Source of the DNA: Armatimonadota bacterium
GTDB lineage: Bacteria; Armatimonadota; Fimbriimonadia; Fimbriimonadales; Fimbriimonadaceae
Assembly: GCA_016223145.1 (NCBI GenBank)
Contig: JACRPN010000004.1
Location: forward strand, 184,755-236,507
DNA: 51,753 nt
Direction: 5' to 3'
Below, piece by piece: positions 25,304-32,185 of the stretch; within the stretch, counting starts at the first letter, position 1, and the number at the start of each line of letters is the position of its first letter. The notes beneath the pieces were generated by a model that did not search any database, was not told where the DNA came from, and saw only the letters and a program-made list of their open reading frames with translations. A program made the translations under genes and the position numbers.

Positions 25304-26530
25304 ATGCAAGCCTATCGCTATAAAGGAGTCGATTTGTCCGGAGCCAAGGTCTCCGGCGAGATCCAGGCGGCCTCGATGGAGGAAGCCGAGAGGAAGCTGG
25401 CAGCCAAGGACGTGACGATCATCGCGGTCTTCCCGCTGACGCTACGGTCAAAAGGCACCTCGGAAGCCCCAAAGCCAGGCGAGAAGCCAGCAAAGAAGGC
25501 CAAAGAAGCTGAGGTTGCCGCCGCGCTGCGAGACTTGGCCGTGATGTCGGAAACCGGCGTGCCGTTCGTCGAGGCGCTGGAGGCAGTGGCTGCGTCCTCA
25601 TCCTCGCCGATCATCAGAGAGGGCTTCCACAAGCTGCGCCTGGACATCGTGCAAGGCGCGGGGCTCGCCGACGCGATGCGGAACGTCCAGGGCCTCTTTC
25701 CCGACATCGTCTGCGAACTGGTTCAGGTCGCCGAAGAAGGCGGCCGCCTCGATCGTGCGCTGCATAGCGCTTCATCCTACGTGGAACGCTCTGCGGAGCT
25801 TCGCCGGAAAGTCATGAACGCGATGCTCTACCCAGTAGTGCTCACGGGCATCTCGTTCCTCGCGATGGTCGTGCTCTTCTGCTTCGTTCTTCCGAAGTTC
25901 GGGGGCATCTTCAAATCGATGAAGGCGGATGTGCCTGCGACCACGACGTTTCTGCTGGGCGTCGGCGAGTATCTTCGCTCCCATCCGCTCTTCGTACTCG
26001 GAGGTTTGGTTGCTGTCTTCTTCGCTGTTCGGACCGTAATGAAGACCCCTGCGGGCAAGGCCACGCTCTCGCGAATGATCCTAAAGGCCCCCCTGATCGG
26101 CGACCTCTCACGAAAGCTGGCTCTTTCCCGGTCGTTCCAATCCATCGGCACGCTGCTTTCCTGCAACGTTTCGCTCATGTCGGCACTGGAACACGGCGCC
26201 CGCGTCTCCGGCAACGCAATGATCTCGAACGCGCTGACCTCCGTCCGCGATAGCGTCGAACACGGCGCGACCCTGGCGGACAGCATGTCGTCCTCCACCG
26301 CCTTCACCCCGATGCTCGTCCAGGTTGTGAGCGTGGGCGAAAGAACGGGCCGGCTGGCTCCGCTGATCGCCGCGCACGCCGCACATTTGGAAGAAGAAGT
26401 CGACGCGCGAATCAAGGCCCTGGTCGGTGTCGTGGAGCCCGTGATGATCGCCCTGATGGGCGGCGTGGTCGGGTTCATTACCGTGTCGATCATCTCACCG
26501 ATCTACTCCGTTGTACAAAACATAAAGTAA
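25304..26530 (+). CDS. pilC: Type IV pilus inner-membrane platform protein PilC (GspF family)
   Basis: 408 residues. It starts MQAYRYKGVDLSGAKVSGEI, the conserved N-terminus of the family. Two T2SSF helical domains (about 65-190 and 270-395) contain LRDLAVMSETGVPFVEALEA, LADAMRNVQGLFPDIVCELV and ALSRSFQSIGTLLSCNVSLM, each followed by membrane segments (about 170-195, 225-245, 380-405). PilC is the platform that couples PilB to pilin polymerisation. A Lys/Ala/Pro-rich insertion at ~45-65 separates the N-terminal strand region from the first helical domain. It lies 9 bp after pilB and 73 bp before the pilin gene. Confidence 0.94.
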   Translation: MQAYRYKGVDLSGAKVSGEIQAASMEEAERKLAAKDVTIIAVFPLTLRSKGTSEAPKPGEKPAKKAKEAEVAAALRDLAVMSETGVPFVEALEAVAASSSSPIIREGFHKLRLDIVQGAGLADAMRNVQGLFPDIVCELVQVAEEGGRLDRALHSASSYVERSAELRRKVMNAMLYPVVLTGISFLAMVVLFCFVLPKFGGIFKSMKADVPATTTFLLGVGEYLRSHPLFVLGGLVAVFFAVRTVMKTPAGKATLSRMILKAPLIGDLSRKLALSRSFQSIGTLLSCNVSLMSALEHGARVSGNAMISNALTSVRDSVEHGATLADSMSSSTAFTPMLVQVVSVGERTGRLAPLIAAHAAHLEEEVDARIKALVGVVEPVMIALMGGVVGFITVSIISPIYSVVQNIK

Positions 26531-26603
26531 TCGCTCAGGTCTGCCGACAATAGCATTAAGGATCCTGGTCCGTTGGGATCGCTGCGAGGTTAGGTACAGA
26601 AAC

Positions 26604-27038
26604 ATGGCTATACAGTCCAAGTTCAAGGCGTTCACGCTCGTCGAGCTGCTGATCGTCATCATCATCATTGCGGTGCTTGCCGCAATCGCCATTCCCAAGT
26701 TCGCAAACTCCGGCGCGAGGAGCAAGGAGTCCGCTCTCAAGTCAAACCTGAAGATGTATCGATCGGCGATCGACCTCTTCAAGACCGACACGGGCTGCTA
26801 TCCCGCCGCGCTTTCGGACCTTACGGGGACCTCGGCGCCGGCCAAGGGTAAGGACTCGTCAGGGAATGACTACGCGATTACGGCAGCCGACTACAAGGGC
26901 CCCTATGTCGAGAGGATTGAGAATGACCCCGTCTCGGGTGCAGCTTTCAACTACTCCACGACCGCGGGAACGGTGGGCAAAGTGACTTCGTCGGCGTCGG
27001 GGAACGCCGCAGACGGCACGGCGTACTCCGGCTGGTAA
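26604..27038 (+). CDS. pilA: Major type IV pilin, GspG-like
   Basis: 144 residues. A nine-residue basic leader MAIQSKFKA precedes the mature start FTLVELLIVIIIIAVLAAI, with Phe at +1, Glu at +5, and the long hydrophobic helix. The globular part resembles GspG-type pilins: SALKSNLKMYRSAIDLFKTD, a TGCYPA segment with one Cys, then a short beta region ending AYSGW. The residue before the cleavage site is Ala instead of the near-invariant Gly, which prepilin peptidases tolerate less well. A strong palindromic terminator follows at 27067. As the last gene, after a 73-bp gap, it may have its own promoter and higher expression than the rest. Major pilin by position and N-terminus. Confidence 0.9.
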   Translation: MAIQSKFKAFTLVELLIVIIIIAVLAAIAIPKFANSGARSKESALKSNLKMYRSAIDLFKTDTGCYPAALSDLTGTSAPAKGKDSSGNDYAITAADYKGPYVERIENDPVSGAAFNYSTTAGTVGKVTSSASGNAADGTAYSGW

Positions 27039-27066
27039 TCACCGATTTCGCAAGCCCGACGGAGCT

Positions 27067-27105
27067 GGACCGTCCACGGAATTCCGTGGACGGTCCTTTT
27101 ATTTT
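27067..27105 (+). terminator. Rho-independent terminator of the pilus operon
   Basis: Bases 27067-27096 are a perfect 30-bp palindrome with GGACCGTCCACGG as the left half-arm and its complement on the right, centred on GAATTC. The run TTTTATTTT follows directly (27097-27105). There is no T-run on the other side, so it serves the plus-strand pilin, not the convergent amidase gene, whose stop lies at 27099-27101. Confidence 0.88.
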
Positions 27106-27749
27106 GGGATCGGCGCTGCCGCTTCTACGCCCAGCGCGAGTGCGGCCACGAGTCTGGCCCTCCCCTCACGCGAGGCCACCCAGGCTTCGTCCTTCGGGTT
27201 GGTCAACACGCAGAGCTCCACCAGGATCACGGGGACTTTGGAGAAGATTGAACCTGTCAGAGCGCCCTGCCGCCTGCCGATGGCCGTTTGACGGTCGGTC
27301 ATCAGTCCCCGATCGGCGTGGAGTCCTCTCAGTTTCTCCGTAAGGGCGGTGTGCAGCTTCTTGGCCAACACGCCGCTTTCCTTTCGCACCTGCTCGGACG
27401 GCCCCTTCTGGCCGCCTGCCTTTCCGGCTTCAGCCGGGTAATAGACTCCAATTCCAGACCCTGAGGCCGCATCGCAATGCAGCCTCAGCATCAGGTCCGC
27501 CTTGGCGGCATTCGCAAACTCGGCGCGCCGACGGTTCGTGACACTCTCCTGTTCCTTCGATTTGGTCAGGCGCACACGGTAGCCGCGTCCCAGAAGCTCT
27601 ACACGCAGCTCGTTCGCGACCATCCACGCCACGTGGATTTCGGTGAGCTTTTGGCCGCGCGTGCCGACCCCGTTTTCAGAAGGGTGCCCGGGATCGATGA
27701 CGATGAGGGGAGATGCGATCATGGCCACAAGGGCCGTGACAGACCACAT
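27099..27749 (-). CDS. N-acetylmuramoyl-L-alanine amidase (Amidase_3)
   Basis: 216 residues. Short hydrophobic N-terminus (residues ~1-16), possibly an abbreviated export signal. The Amidase_3 zinc fold shows VIDPGHP (His22), a Glu37 in LTEIHVA, RLHCDA (His91) and the late catalytic Glu179 in ILVELCVL. All four expected metal/catalytic residues are in place, so the enzyme should cleave the bond between MurNAc and the stem peptide, acting in wall turnover or cell separation. LVELCVLTNPKDE is a slightly divergent form of the usual ETGFLSN-like segment. Its ATG shares one base with the coaX stop, and it is last in a minus-strand run grpE-glmM-coaX-amidase. The 3' end overlaps the pilus terminator's T-run. 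Confidence 0.87.
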   Translation of the reverse strand: MWSVTALVAMIASPLIVIDPGHPSENGVGTRGQKLTEIHVAWMVANELRVELLGRGYRVRLTKSKEQESVTNRRRAEFANAAKADLMLRLHCDAASGSGIGVYYPAEAGKAGGQKGPSEQVRKESGVLAKKLHTALTEKLRGLHADRGLMTDRQTAIGRRQGALTGSIFSKVPVILVELCVLTNPKDEAWVASREGRARLVAALALGVEAAAPIPK

Positions 27750-28507
27750 CAGCGAGCGTCCTCGATGGTCCGGTTGAGGAACCGAAGAATGCCCATCGGC
27801 ACCAGGTTGGGTTCGACTTTTTCAACCGTTCTGCAATGGGGTGCGAAGGTCGCGGCGAGCCCGCCGGTAGCCAGGACCCGAGGCGCGGCGCTCAGCTCGC
27901 CAGACATCGCGATCACTAGGCCGTCCACGGCGTGGGCATGTCCCAGAACCGTCCCGACCTGAAGGCATTCGGCGGTGCTGCGCCCGATCGCGCCGGGCGG
28001 GAGTTCCAGGTCGAAGTCTGGAAGCATCGCCGTGTCTCGAAGGAGCGCCTCGGCGGCGGTTCTTGCTCCGGGGAGAATGGCGCCGCCCAGGAATGCCCCG
28101 TCGAAAACGTTGATGGTGGTCGCGGTGCCAAAGTCAACGACGATCCAGGGACCCGGTCCCAATTCCAGCGCGCCAAGAACACCGGCAATGCGGTCGGCGC
28201 CGAGGGTTTCAGGGGTCTTGTAGCGGATTTGGATGCCACAAGGCGCGGTTCCAGACAACTGCCTAAAGGGGCCATTGGTGATGGAACTCAGGCCTTCCGG
28301 CAATGCCAGGTCGGCATCTGGCACGACGGAAGCAAGACCCACCGCCTCAACCTGGCGGCCCTCCAGTGCCAGGTCGAGAATCGCGAGGAGCCTTCCGCTC
28401 AACGTGGTTAGGGGGTGAGTCGCCACCGAGCCCGTCCCTAGCCACAAGCCTTTCTGCCAGAGGCCGAACGCCGTGTTGGTGTTGCCGACGTTAATCGCCA
28501 AGCGCAT
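27749..28507 (-). CDS. coaX: Type III pantothenate kinase
   Basis: 252 residues from ATG at 28507. A longer in-frame start at 28543 exists but would add 12 residues before the conserved opening MRLAINVGNTNTAFGL, which is the family N-terminus, so the shorter form is chosen. Other motifs: YKTPETLGADRIAG, VVDFGTATTINVF (catalytic Asp region) and GGAILPGARTAAEAL. It phosphorylates pantothenate, the first step of coenzyme A synthesis; type III enzymes need a monovalent cation. It overlaps glmM by 17 bp and the amidase start by one base. Identity is strong. Confidence 0.93.
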   Translation of the reverse strand: MRLAINVGNTNTAFGLWQKGLWLGTGSVATHPLTTLSGRLLAILDLALEGRQVEAVGLASVVPDADLALPEGLSSITNGPFRQLSGTAPCGIQIRYKTPETLGADRIAGVLGALELGPGPWIVVDFGTATTINVFDGAFLGGAILPGARTAAEALLRDTAMLPDFDLELPPGAIGRSTAECLQVGTVLGHAHAVDGLVIAMSGELSAAPRVLATGGLAATFAPHCRTVEKVEPNLVPMGILRFLNRTIEDAR

Positions 28508-29873
28508 AGGTGAGGTCCACCTCGCTGTACACTTCTCCGCCAAGCTCTTCCTTCATCGCGGAGAGAATCGACTGGGCCACGGCGTCTCGAAGCGAGACGT
28601 CTTCGGCCTCCACCATCAGACGGATCATCGGCTGGGTCCCGCTTGGGCGCACCACGAGCCTGCCATTCCCTTCGAGCGCCGCCGCGCCGTCCGAAAGCGC
28701 CATCGAGACCCGCGGTCCCTGGTCCCAGCCCTCTCTGGATCGGATGGACACGTTGATAAGCACCTGGGGCCAAGGGTCGTATTCCGCACAGAAGCTCGAT
28801 GCCGAACGTCCTTCTCTTCGCAAGACGCGCAGCAGCTCGATCGCCGAGATCAGCCCGTCGCCCGTAGGGCCGAATTCGGGGAAGATCAGGTGCCCGCTTT
28901 GCTCGCCGCCAACCCGCGCCCCCGTCGCGCGCAGGCGTTCGGCCACATATTTGTCGCCCACGGGTGTCCGCTCCAGCTTGATGCCCAGCCCAGACAAGAA
29001 GTGCTCGAACCCGCCGTTGCTCATGACGGTGCCCACGGCGATGGCTGGGCTGAGCTCTCCGTTACGCTTCCAGTGTTCGCACCAGATCGCCATGGTTCGG
29101 TCGCCGTTAATCAGGGTGCCCTTCTCGTCGCTGAAGATGGCTCGGTCGGCGTCGCCGTCGAACGCGATCCCGATGTCCGCGCGGCTCGCCACGGTGAAAT
29201 CGCAGATCGTGTTGGGCTTGGTCGCGCCGCCCCCTGCGTTGATGTTCAAACCGTTCGGCTCAGCTCCGGTCAGCAGCACCTCGGCCCCGAGCGACCGGAA
29301 CACGTGAGGCGCGATCGCACATGCAGCCCCGTGCGCCGCGTCGATGGCGATCTTCATGCCATCGAGGCGCTCGGGCAGCAACCCGATGAGATAGGCCTCA
29401 TAGGAAGCAAGGGGGGAGGCGTCCTGGCTCAGTTCGCCGATCCCCGCGCCCGATGGCCTTGCGTCCGCTGGACCTTCCATCAGGCCTTCGATGGCGAGTT
29501 CTTGGGCGTCGGTCAGCTTTCGCCCATCATGGCCCAGGAGCTTGATCCCGTTGTCAGGCGCCGGGTTGTGGCTGGCGGAGATCACAGCGCCGAGCCCGAA
29601 ATCGAACGTTCGAGCCACGTAGGACACCGCCGGCGTCGGCGCCACCCCGATGTCGTCCACGTCGACCCCCACGCTGCAGAATCCCGCGGCAAGCGATGCG
29701 GAGAGCATCGGCCCGCTTCTGCGCGTGTCCCGGCCGAGGACGACCTTCGGAGTCATTCCCGACCCAACCAAGAACCGCCCCGACGCCTGTCCGAGCTTGA
29801 ACGCGAGTTCGGGAGTGAGGCTGACGTTGGCGACCCCGCGAATGCCGTCGGTGCCAAAGTGCTTGCGGCTCAT
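28491..29873 (-). CDS. glmM: Phosphoglucosamine mutase
   Basis: 460 residues, the normal length. It converts glucosamine-6-phosphate to glucosamine-1-phosphate for peptidoglycan and lipopolysaccharide precursors. Motifs: FGTDGIRGVAN at the start, VVLGRDTRRSG, active-site ISASHNP with the phospho-Ser at 101, metal loop AFDGDADRAIF, and C-terminal phosphate loop RPSGTQPMIRLMVEA. In most relatives that loop reads SGTEP, so Glu to Gln is a small departure that probably keeps activity. It overlaps grpE by 4 bp at its start and coaX by 17 bp at its end. Identification of GlmM over other hexose mutases rests on the ISASHNP serine loop and length. Confidence 0.92.
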   Translation of the reverse strand: MSRKHFGTDGIRGVANVSLTPELAFKLGQASGRFLVGSGMTPKVVLGRDTRRSGPMLSASLAAGFCSVGVDVDDIGVAPTPAVSYVARTFDFGLGAVISASHNPAPDNGIKLLGHDGRKLTDAQELAIEGLMEGPADARPSGAGIGELSQDASPLASYEAYLIGLLPERLDGMKIAIDAAHGAACAIAPHVFRSLGAEVLLTGAEPNGLNINAGGGATKPNTICDFTVASRADIGIAFDGDADRAIFSDEKGTLINGDRTMAIWCEHWKRNGELSPAIAVGTVMSNGGFEHFLSGLGIKLERTPVGDKYVAERLRATGARVGGEQSGHLIFPEFGPTGDGLISAIELLRVLRREGRSASSFCAEYDPWPQVLINVSIRSREGWDQGPRVSMALSDGAAALEGNGRLVVRPSGTQPMIRLMVEAEDVSLRDAVAQSILSAMKEELGGEVYSEVDLTYALGD

Positions 29874-30463
29874 GGGCCTTTGGCGACCTTGACCTTTGAG
29901 GGCCGAATCACCGTTTCGGCGAGCTGATAGCCCGGTGAGAGCTCCAGCAAGATCGTGCCCTCAGGGTGCTCCTCGGTCTCCTCGGCCACCACCGCCTCGT
30001 GAAGATTGGGATCGAAGAGCACGCCTTCAGTGGCGATGCGCTTGAAGTCGCGGGTCTCCAGCACGGTGCGCAGCTGCCTGTCCACTAAAGACACCCCCTC
30101 GATCAGGGCCTCAAGGCTGGCGCCCGTCTTTGCTGCAGCCAACGTTCGCTCGAAGTTGTCGAGCACCGGCAGGAGGTCCCGAATCAGGTCTTCGTTGGCG
30201 ACCTTGGCAAACGCTTCCTTCTCCGCCATCAGGCGCCGCCGCTGGGTCTGCATTTCCGCCATCGCGCGCAGGAGCTGGTCCTTCGCCAGGTCCCGCTCCT
30301 CGGTCAGCTTGGCCATCACCTGGTACATCGTGTCGAGGGCGGCCTGGTTGGGGTCCTGGGGTTCGCCGTTTTCAAATTCCTGGGGCGCATCGACGGGCCC
30401 GACGGGCTCCGTTGCGCTCTTTTCGTGGTGGTGTGAGCGTCCTTCTGCTCGACCTCTTGACAA
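29870..30463 (-). CDS. grpE: Nucleotide exchange factor GrpE
   Basis: 197 residues from a TTG at 30463, supported by an AAAGGAG site 9 bp upstream. A polar, disordered N-terminus (~1-40) is followed by a long coiled coil (about 42-100: LTEERDLAKDQLLRAMAEMQ) and the beta-wing domain (about 135-197) with GVLFDPNLHEAVVAEE, GTILLELSPGYQLAETVIRP and VKVAKG. It releases ADP from DnaK. No dnaK, dnaJ or hrcA is adjacent and no CIRCE element was seen, so it is separated from the classical heat-shock operon. A TACAAT at 30507-30502 may be its -10 box. It overlaps glmM by 4 bp. Confidence 0.93.
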   Translation of the reverse strand: MSRGRAEGRSHHHEKSATEPVGPVDAPQEFENGEPQDPNQAALDTMYQVMAKLTEERDLAKDQLLRAMAEMQTQRRRLMAEKEAFAKVANEDLIRDLLPVLDNFERTLAAAKTGASLEALIEGVSLVDRQLRTVLETRDFKRIATEGVLFDPNLHEAVVAEETEEHPEGTILLELSPGYQLAETVIRPSKVKVAKGP

Positions 30464-30501
30464 GCCAAAATCTCCTTTGGATAGGGTTTGAAAACGCGGA
30501 G

Positions 30502-30507
30502 ATTGTA
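30502..30507 (-). promoter_or_regulatory. Possible -10 box for the grpE-glmM-coaX-amidase operon
   Basis: TACAAT on the minus strand at 30507-30502 would put the transcript start near 30495, giving a ~30-nt leader with the AAAGGAG site before the TTG start of grpE. No good -35 box lies 17 bp upstream, so the call is tentative. The rest of the gap to 30706 shows no gene. Confidence 0.3.
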
Positions 30508-30705
30508 CCCGCGCAGGGAGCGGCTTAAGGGGCCAGAAAGGGCTTTAGGGCGCTCCTCCGGGGAGGGCCGAGACCGGTGTAGCCCAGGCCTCCCTCATGG
30601 GTATCGAGGCTTGCCAACTGGAGTCCCAGAGCGCCAAGACGGCTTGCTTACCGTTTTTGCTGGAGTCAAACGAGAACAAGGGGTTGCCGAGGTGTGCGCG
30701 TCGGC

Positions 30706-32004
30706 TCAAGTCAAAATCGAGGCGAAAAACGCTATGGCGGCTTGCCCCGCCTCGGCCACGGCCATCTCGCCCTCGCACCCGGGCAACTCCCGAACCGAGG
30801 AACCCGCTCCGAGCTTGAGCGCCCGAATCGTCGGGTCCAAGCCCGAGTCCTCCATTCCGACGGCCACGAAAATCCCCGGGACCGAAGGAATCGAGACGCT
30901 GCGGGGCAACCTAGGTGATATCAGCGCGAGCCCCGACGCCCTTCGCGAGGATTGCGAATCCCCTACGAAGCTCCTCAAAGCAGACGCTGCCCCCGCCCCG
31001 TGGCCGATCGAGTAGATCTCCGAAAGGTCCAGTCCTCGCACCTTGCTGAGCCAGTCTGTGGCGGCCTGGAACGCCTTTGCGCCACTCCGAATCGCCACAA
31101 ACACCCATCCGCGATCGAGGCATTCCTTGACGATGCCGCCCTGCCCATAGGCGTTGAACCACCGGTCCTCGAAGCCGTCCTTTCCCGCCCAAGCGAGCAC
31201 CACGCGCGCCGGCTGCCGCGCCTGCACCCTTGAGACCAGCTCTTTCGGGAACGCCACGCGGAAGGTACATCCCATGTGGTCAACAAAACCGATCTGCTCA
31301 AGTTCGGAGAGCCTGGCTCTGCCTTCCTCCAGGCGCTCCGCCGTGAAGAGCCAATCGATATACGGCGGTTCGGTCCACTCCCTCTGCGCCGAAGCCATTC
31401 CCTGCTCCATGCGCCTGCCAAGAGCTCGCGAGAGAGGGTTCTTCATCTTGGCAAGGGCTGTGACTCTTTCCTTGAACCGCTTGACGATGGAAACGTAGGC
31501 GCTCTCCGGGCTCTCTCCAAGGCGCACCGGAAGCAGGTACCCCGACTCCGGGTGCAACTTGAGCTCGGGGTTCGTGGATTGAAGGTCCACGAGAAGGTTC
31601 AGGGACCGGCCAGGCACGAGACTTACGCGGCGGTTCGCCACCCGAAGTTCGACCGGTTGGACCTGGGCGGGCGTATAGGCCCAGCCCGCGCTCAGATTGG
31701 CCTTCGCGCCTGGGCTTGACCACGCCGGCGCGAACCGCACGGTCACGGCATCGCTGGGCCGAATCTCGCGCCCTTCGAGCATCGCCACCGAAAGGTCCAG
31801 CGCCTGGCAGCCTTCCGCGAACTTACCCGTGTCGGCATATCCCATCGCACGCCGGATCTCAGGGACCGCCCTCAACCGCCGTTCGGGATCGACGCAAAGG
31901 GTCCAGGCGACGTCGAGCTCCTGATAGCGCTCGCCAAAGTCGAAGCGAGACGCTTGGGGTCCGGTCTGCCAGGAGATGACCAGCGTCGCGAGGGCCACAA
32001 GCAT
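30706..32004 (-). CDS. Secreted alpha/beta-hydrolase-like protein lacking the nucleophile Ser
   Basis: 432 residues with a short hydrophobic start (LVALATLVISW) that may be a signal. The N-terminal ~215 residues are not recognised. The C-terminal part (about 265-430) looks like an alpha/beta-hydrolase: strand ARVVLAWAGKDGFEDRW, RGWVFVAIRSG, the elbow EIYSIGHGAGAASALRSF, and late strands LALISPRLP and GIFVAVGMEDSG. At the elbow the pattern GxSxG reads G-H-G-A-G (334-338), with Gly336 in the Ser position, so hydrolase activity by the usual route is unlikely. It may be a binding protein or a degenerate esterase. It is a single gene between repeat islands. Fold is a fair inference; function unknown. 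Confidence 0.7.
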   Translation of the reverse strand: MLVALATLVISWQTGPQASRFDFGERYQELDVAWTLCVDPERRLRAVPEIRRAMGYADTGKFAEGCQALDLSVAMLEGREIRPSDAVTVRFAPAWSSPGAKANLSAGWAYTPAQVQPVELRVANRRVSLVPGRSLNLLVDLQSTNPELKLHPESGYLLPVRLGESPESAYVSIVKRFKERVTALAKMKNPLSRALGRRMEQGMASAQREWTEPPYIDWLFTAERLEEGRARLSELEQIGFVDHMGCTFRVAFPKELVSRVQARQPARVVLAWAGKDGFEDRWFNAYGQGGIVKECLDRGWVFVAIRSGAKAFQAATDWLSKVRGLDLSEIYSIGHGAGAASALRSFVGDSQSSRRASGLALISPRLPRSVSIPSVPGIFVAVGMEDSGLDPTIRALKLGAGSSVRELPGCEGEMAVAEAGQAAIAFFASILT

Positions 32005-32069
32005 GGGGTGAGATTACCCAGTGGCAAGTTGTGGAGCGAAGCGCAGATGTGCGGCGATGCAGGGATGAA

Positions 32070-32185
32070 GGAACCGAGGGACAAAGGGGCCGAGGGACAC
32101 AGGGACATAGGGACAAAAGGGACATAGGGACAAGGGGCCCCCCTCACCTTCTCACCTTCTCACCTTCTCACCCTCTCACCCGCTC
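32070..32185. repeat. Octamer arrays: GGGACAAA-type and CTCACCTT-type
   Basis: Two adjoining arrays fill the gap between the start of the hydrolase-like gene and the end of the acyl-CoA synthetase gene. Bases 32075-32136 are degenerate AGGGACAA/AGGGACAT units; bases 32140-32180 are CTCACCTT units repeated five times. The second array runs into the synthetase gene and supplies its stop codon (TGA at 32178-32176 on the minus strand). Unit length 8 bp matches the other arrays in this window. The rest of 32005-32069 shows nothing recognisable. Confidence 0.8.

Noticed and set aside
28508-28543. Longer CoaX start
   Set aside because: Adds 12 residues before the conserved family N-terminus and would deepen the overlap with glmM.
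30545-30778. 77-codon minus-strand frame after the hydrolase-like gene
   Set aside because: It overlaps the end of the hydrolase gene in another frame, has an Arg/Gly-rich start typical of shadow frames, and no recognisable motif.
32070-32185. CRISPR array
   Set aside because: Units are 8 bp and contiguous with no spacers; no cas genes in the window.
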